From: Hygrocybe punicea
Lineage: Eukaryota > Basidiomycota > Agaricomycetes > Agaricales > Hygrophoraceae
NCBI GenBank assembly: GCA_963556145.1
Contig: OY744467.1
Coordinates: 4,712,001 to 4,776,000 of the forward strand
Length of the DNA stretch: 64,000 nucleotides
Direction: 5' to 3'
Numbering within the stretch: the stretch's first letter is position 1; each line of letters starts with the position of its first letter. Shown piece by piece: positions 57,103 to 64,000 of this stretch. The position numbers and the translations under genes were made by a program. The notes beneath the pieces were generated by a model. It ran no database searches. It saw only the letters and a list, made by a program, of their open reading frames with translations, and was not told where the DNA came from.

Positions 57103-60100
57103 TTAGAATCTCGTACCAGGGTCGAGTGGACCTAGGGGACCATACTGCTGTCGAGGTGGGCGCGACGGTGGGGCACGGCCGCCACCACGTCCCTGAGCCT
57201 GCCGTTGCGTTTCGTGACTGCTCCCATTCAGGGTTATTGCCGGCGCGCTGGGTGAGAAGGCGGCATTTGTATGCCCCTGATATGCGCTCTGCGAAACCGG
57301 GTTGTATCCCCGAGAGTGTTGTGTTGCTGATGTATCCTTCAACACGTACCGCGTAGGTGTTGAAGCACTCGGTGGTGTTGAAGACCGATCATCAAACCCC
57401 ATCTCCAGCATTGCCTCAAGCTCGGCACCGCCCACTGTTTTTGCACCTTGGAGTGCATCCTGAGGTACATGCAGTCCCACAGGTGGTGGTGGATATTGCA
57501 CATTGTGTTCGTTGTACCCTCCAATTTGTGTACCCCAATGATCATCGTCGGAAGACGCAACGGAGAGCGTATCAGAGCCGTCGTACTGACTCCGAATGTC
57601 GTTCCGGGTGCCAAGTAGATCACCCTCACCCACCAGGTAGCCCGCGGGATGAGATCGCTCGAATTCTCGTCTCCGTTTTTCTTCGCGTTTGAGTTTGCGC
57701 AGTCGGGACCGCTCCCAATCTTCCCATCGTCTCAGAGGCACTGCAGGTCCTGAAAAGACTCCTCCACCTCCATGACCTTCAACTTTGATCTCGCCCTCCA
57801 CTTTTCTGTCGGGCCCTCAAATTAAAAACAAATGTTTCAGATGCCGAAAAAACGGCTTACCTTGTTTCCCCCCATGAGAAATCATCGAAGTGCCAAAATG
57901 CGTACAAAGGAAGCACGAAATTCCATATTGGAAGCGCAAGCAGATAGATCAACATCCAAAAGACATACACCACTTTTCTAGTGGTGATTAGGATCAAAAC
58001 CGCGGGCAACCCAAGAACGGCGATAAGCATCATTAATGGAATTGCTTGTTCGAACGTTTTCGGTGGTGAGAGCGCCACACCGACGACGAGCATATAAGTG
58101 AGGGAAATCGCAATAGGTAAAACGACTGTTCCCAACAGATCCATGAACACGACGAATTGCATACTGAAACAGAAGGTCCCGCAAAGATTCCGAACCAGGA
58201 CCAGTTCCATAAGGTTGTGGATCGTCGAATTAATCCACCGCCTACGCTGGGACAACAACACAGAGAATGTGTGCGGAACAATTGTCCGGCATTTCGCCTG
58301 GGGTAAAAACATCATCTTCCTGTTCGGGAACGTTCGCAGCATAATGGTCGTCAAGAAGCGATCTTCTCCAAGGAGGAGGAGATTCTTCTGGTGTAGCGTT
58401 GTAACTTCGTTCTGACTATATTCTTTTACGATTTCAGGCTTGATGATGAGCGGTACCCAGTCGTCGCCGGTGGTTTTGCGGGCCTTTAGGCGGAACATGG
58501 AGAAGCAGCCCGGAAGACACGAGACGCCGCCAAAAACGGATTCAAATGCTTTGGCGAGATGATGGGAGATGAAATACTCAAAAACTTGAATGGCCGTCAC
58601 CCATGATTGTCGTTTGTTGGCAATGCGAGTCTCTCCGCAACAACCCATGATCAATTGGTCGTGATGCATGCAATTCACCAAGCTCCGCAATGAATCAGGG
58701 AACACCTTCGTGTCGGCGTCAACCTACAACATTTCAGTTCCAGGTCGTGAGCACCGGTTGAAGGGATACGCACCATAAGACAAACTTCGAAGAAATCGGG
58801 AGTGACGCCCATGAGAATGTGAACCTTTCGAAATATGTCGAAATCCAAAGGTGTCATACGGTCATTATACGTCACGCGAGAGAAAAAGTTCATAAGGATA
58901 AGCTGGCTGTCGCGTTTGCCTCTGTTTCCAGGCTTTTTGTCCGATACAGCCTCCGCCTCCGTTCCACACTTGACGATGATTACGGTCGGCGTACGGCGGC
59001 CAGCCGCGGCTGGATAATGTTAAGAATGCTGACAGAGCCGTCAGAAAAACAACACTCACTGTAATGACCAGCATAGACCATCGCCCTGTTCTGGCTCTTC
59101 GACCCTGACCCCACAGCAACGTAAGTCATAGGTATTGGATTCCCAAATCGAGGATCGGCATCTAACAAGGAGACACAAATGTCTGGCGTGCTCCGCTTCT
59201 CCCCAGCACCTGTAATCATCCCGTCCGCCACCACAAAGAGCAATTTGCGCTCATCAGAGTACGTTGTAGTTGAAATAGCATCGAGTGTCGTCCGCAGCGA
59301 CTCCTCTCCCTCAGAGTAACACGTCACCAAACACACCGCAAACAACTCTGCCCCAATCTGTGCTAAGCTCATCACTGGAGGTGCACCGTCCGAGCCAATC
59401 AGAGTGGCACTGGATCCAAAAGCAGTCGACCGTGCGAGAGACTTGTTCTTTGCTAGCTTTCTACCCCCAGGTCCCGCCCAAGGGGCTGTCCCATTCCTGT
59501 TGTCTACGGAGACATTTGCCCCCTCAGGCATCACAGCAGGGCTAATCGCCGACCGGTTCAGGTGCTTGTTGTCTGGTGGTCCCGCAAGCCGCGCGGACAA
59601 AAACCAGTTGAACACGCACGACATGGCGAAACGGGTGAACACCAGTCCCAGAATGATGATCAACCCCGTATACAGGAACAGCTGCGAAATGAAACAACCA
59701 GGTGTGATTTTATCGATATTCCCGGCGTAGTACCGCTCTTTCAGACACGGCACTGCCGCCCGGATATCTGCTCGGTTCGCAAATAGGCGTGTGCCATCTT
59801 TCCCACTTGATGAGGATTGGGCCTTCAATAACGTACGTAACGCCTTGTCCAGATTGTCCGCTGGGATGGGATTCGGGTGGGCGGTCGTGTACGGGTTCAT
59901 GTTCAGTACTGCACCATCGAGAACGATATAATTGTTCAGCCGTGCTACTTGCCCCCAATCGTAACCGACGAGTGTGCCGTTGGATACGAGCGCCAAAGAT
60001 GCCAAGGTGGCGACGGTGAGATTGCCAAGTGGACAAGGCGTTACGCTTGTGCATGGTTGATCAAGAGAAGCGCGAAATCTAATATCTTTGCAGGATTTGA

Positions 60101-60689
60101 AGTCACTCGCATCTCTGGTGAATAATGTCGTGATGTCCTGGCCAGGCCGTTGAGCGAGAGCGATAAAGTCGACATCGGGGGGTGACTTGGCTGAAGAGAT
60201 ATTGAAAATGCGACCTTTAATGCCCAGGGTGCCGGCAACAGCCCCAAGTTGCATGAATTGATGGTTTGCATTGGTCTGTGGACAAAGAACCTTTTGGAAG
60301 CCAACGGTTGCAAAGCCGACGAATCCGCAGAGGAGGAAGATAAGAAAACAGAGGGTGATTTTTTCCCTCCAAGCCTGGCGAACGTTCTTGTCCTTTAAAC
60401 CTCCAATTGAGCTCAAGAGGAAATTTGGTGCCCAGAAGGTGACAATGCATGAAAAAAATGTCCAAAGATCGAAACTGGTGTTAGCTGGGGTGGAAAAAGC
60501 AAGCGAACCAGAAGAGGAAGGGAGATGAGCAGCATGTGGATTGATGAGTGGTACTGGAGCGACGCTGCGCTCTGGACGGGTGAGGGTCTTTGCACGACGA
60601 ATGGTAGCTCCAGATGATGGAGGTGGACGACTTGTTGGGATAGGTATGTCGGTGAAGTCGTGGTTTGTCTGAAACCGAAGAGAAGCCAT
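57103..60689 (-). CDS. Chitin synthase, class IV-like (1143 aa)
   Basis: It polymerises UDP-GlcNAc into chitin at the plasma membrane. Exons (minus): 60689-59060, 59009-58774, 58723-57861, 57805-57103, with introns of 50, 50 and 55 bp, all in frame. The N-terminal half has two hydrophobic segments around residues 80-145 and one near 340-360, as in the Chs3-like division 2 enzymes. The catalytic part has [30 protein letters not shown], a [20 protein letters not shown] block, [10 protein letters not shown] and QRRRWINST (the product-binding QRRRW). Membrane helices follow, then [10 protein letters not shown]. The C-terminal 230 residues are polar and disordered. The gene looks intact. The class is inferred from these blocks. 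Confidence 0.92.
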
Positions 60690-61330
60690 AACGAAGGAGA
60701 GCCTGCAATTAAATAATTCAAGGTGGAGCGGTGCGGTGCCGCTATCGAATCAACGAGCGGACTGGCGTTGGAAAGGATTTGGCGGGAGGTTAGAAGGAGT
60801 GAAATCAGAGAACGTTGCCAGTGTTGCTTATTACGTAATTTATTACATTTATTATTATGTTTTTTGTTTTTTCAACGTGTGGCCCGGGGCTGTTGAGCTT
60901 TTAGGCCCCAGGTGAGTCTTTTCCCTTGTCCCTTAGGCAATTTTTTTCAATATTGTGATGGGCTTCAACACCGTCAAACGGCGAATGAGGTCATGGAGGG
61001 CATTGTTACGCGAACGTGCAACGGTTGCGGAGGCTACGGCGTTAGCGGCAGTCCGTCCACAAGGACACTGTTGGATGGCCCGGGTAAAAAACTGCACTGT
61101 ACTTAGGTTGCAACATTTGCACATTGTATGTGACCCTTGTTGTCAAATGGCAGTACGGTGCGAGTTTGGCAGACCCTAGCTCCAAGTTTCCAATCCGGTT
61201 TTTTTGACGGTGTCCGTGGTATCGGTGATAACATGTTCATCATTCCATCACTGACATGTACTGACAGCTCAGCCGCATTATTAGTGCATCGCATATTCCA
61301 AAATTAAGTAACAATACTTTTGTCCCCGAA
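60690..61330. other. Intergenic region between chitin synthase and Cef1 genes
   Basis: It contains the chitin synthase promoter side and the Cef1 3' flank. Small open frames around 60912-61294 on both strands lack codon-level or domain support. No RNA gene is recognised. Confidence 0.4.

Positions 61331-64000
<2,670 letters not shown>

Noticed and set aside
60912..61294. Small genes or a tRNA in the chitin synthase/Cef1 interval
   Set aside because: No cloverleaf and no protein pattern; frames are short and uncorrelated with splice sites.

Overview
This window looks like nuclear DNA of a filamentous basidiomycete, probably an agaric-type mushroom. Host genes carry many 44-60 bp GT-AG introns, a fungal chitin synthase and a Cef1/Cdc5 spliceosome gene are present, and the transposon set (Helitron, hAT, PIF/Harbinger, Tc1/mariner, LTR-like repeats, MITEs) is typical of such genomes. 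About 1-52 kb is transposon and satellite DNA. About 52-64 kb is a gene-dense host block, all on the minus strand.

Left part (1-12.4 kb): an LTR-like family whose 5' end is a hairpin (three copies), a 21-bp-spaced array of GGGAYRTCCC palindromes, a 1.1 kb hexanucleotide satellite, two inverted non-autonomous hAT elements full of triplet repeats, and an unidentified gene split by a 1.6 kb LTR-like insertion (LTR-A, target duplication CCATA).

Middle part (12.4-50.6 kb): this reads as one PIF/Harbinger element (Harbinger-A, 12437-50605, ATT duplications 38 kb apart) filled by nested insertions, most with their own target duplication. They are a 402-bp MITE (9-bp duplication), LTR-B (GGGCT), a mariner with roughly 400 bp terminal repeats (TA), LTR-C (AAAAC), and a foldback element holding a CACTA-like MITE (TGT) and a second Harbinger (ATT). 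Inside LTR-B sits a 22,969-bp Helitron (13822-36790). Its ends are fixed by the uninterrupted sequence of the sister repeats LTR-A and LTR-C, and it has a 3' hairpin followed by CTAG. The Helitron carries a decayed Rep-helicase with a ubiquitin-protease-like tail. It also carries about 15 kb of cargo: four multi-exon genes (one ATP-grasp-like, three unrecognised), a palindromic array, a 170-bp satellite, and a complete hAT transposon with an apparently intact 9-exon transposase (TCCATTGC duplication).

Right part (50.6-64 kb): two foldback MITEs end 14 bp from the first host gene. Then come a low-complexity hypothetical protein, an LRR/RGG protein, a class IV-like chitin synthase, and Cef1/Cdc5 running off the window. 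Most older transposon genes are broken by TGA, TAA or TAG at positions where C-to-T change of CGA, CAA or CAG explains the stop. This suggests cytosine methylation or RIP-like decay. The nested hAT is spared and is probably the youngest insertion.

The most notable object is the giant cargo-bearing Helitron with base-level boundaries. No tRNA, rRNA or CRISPR was seen.
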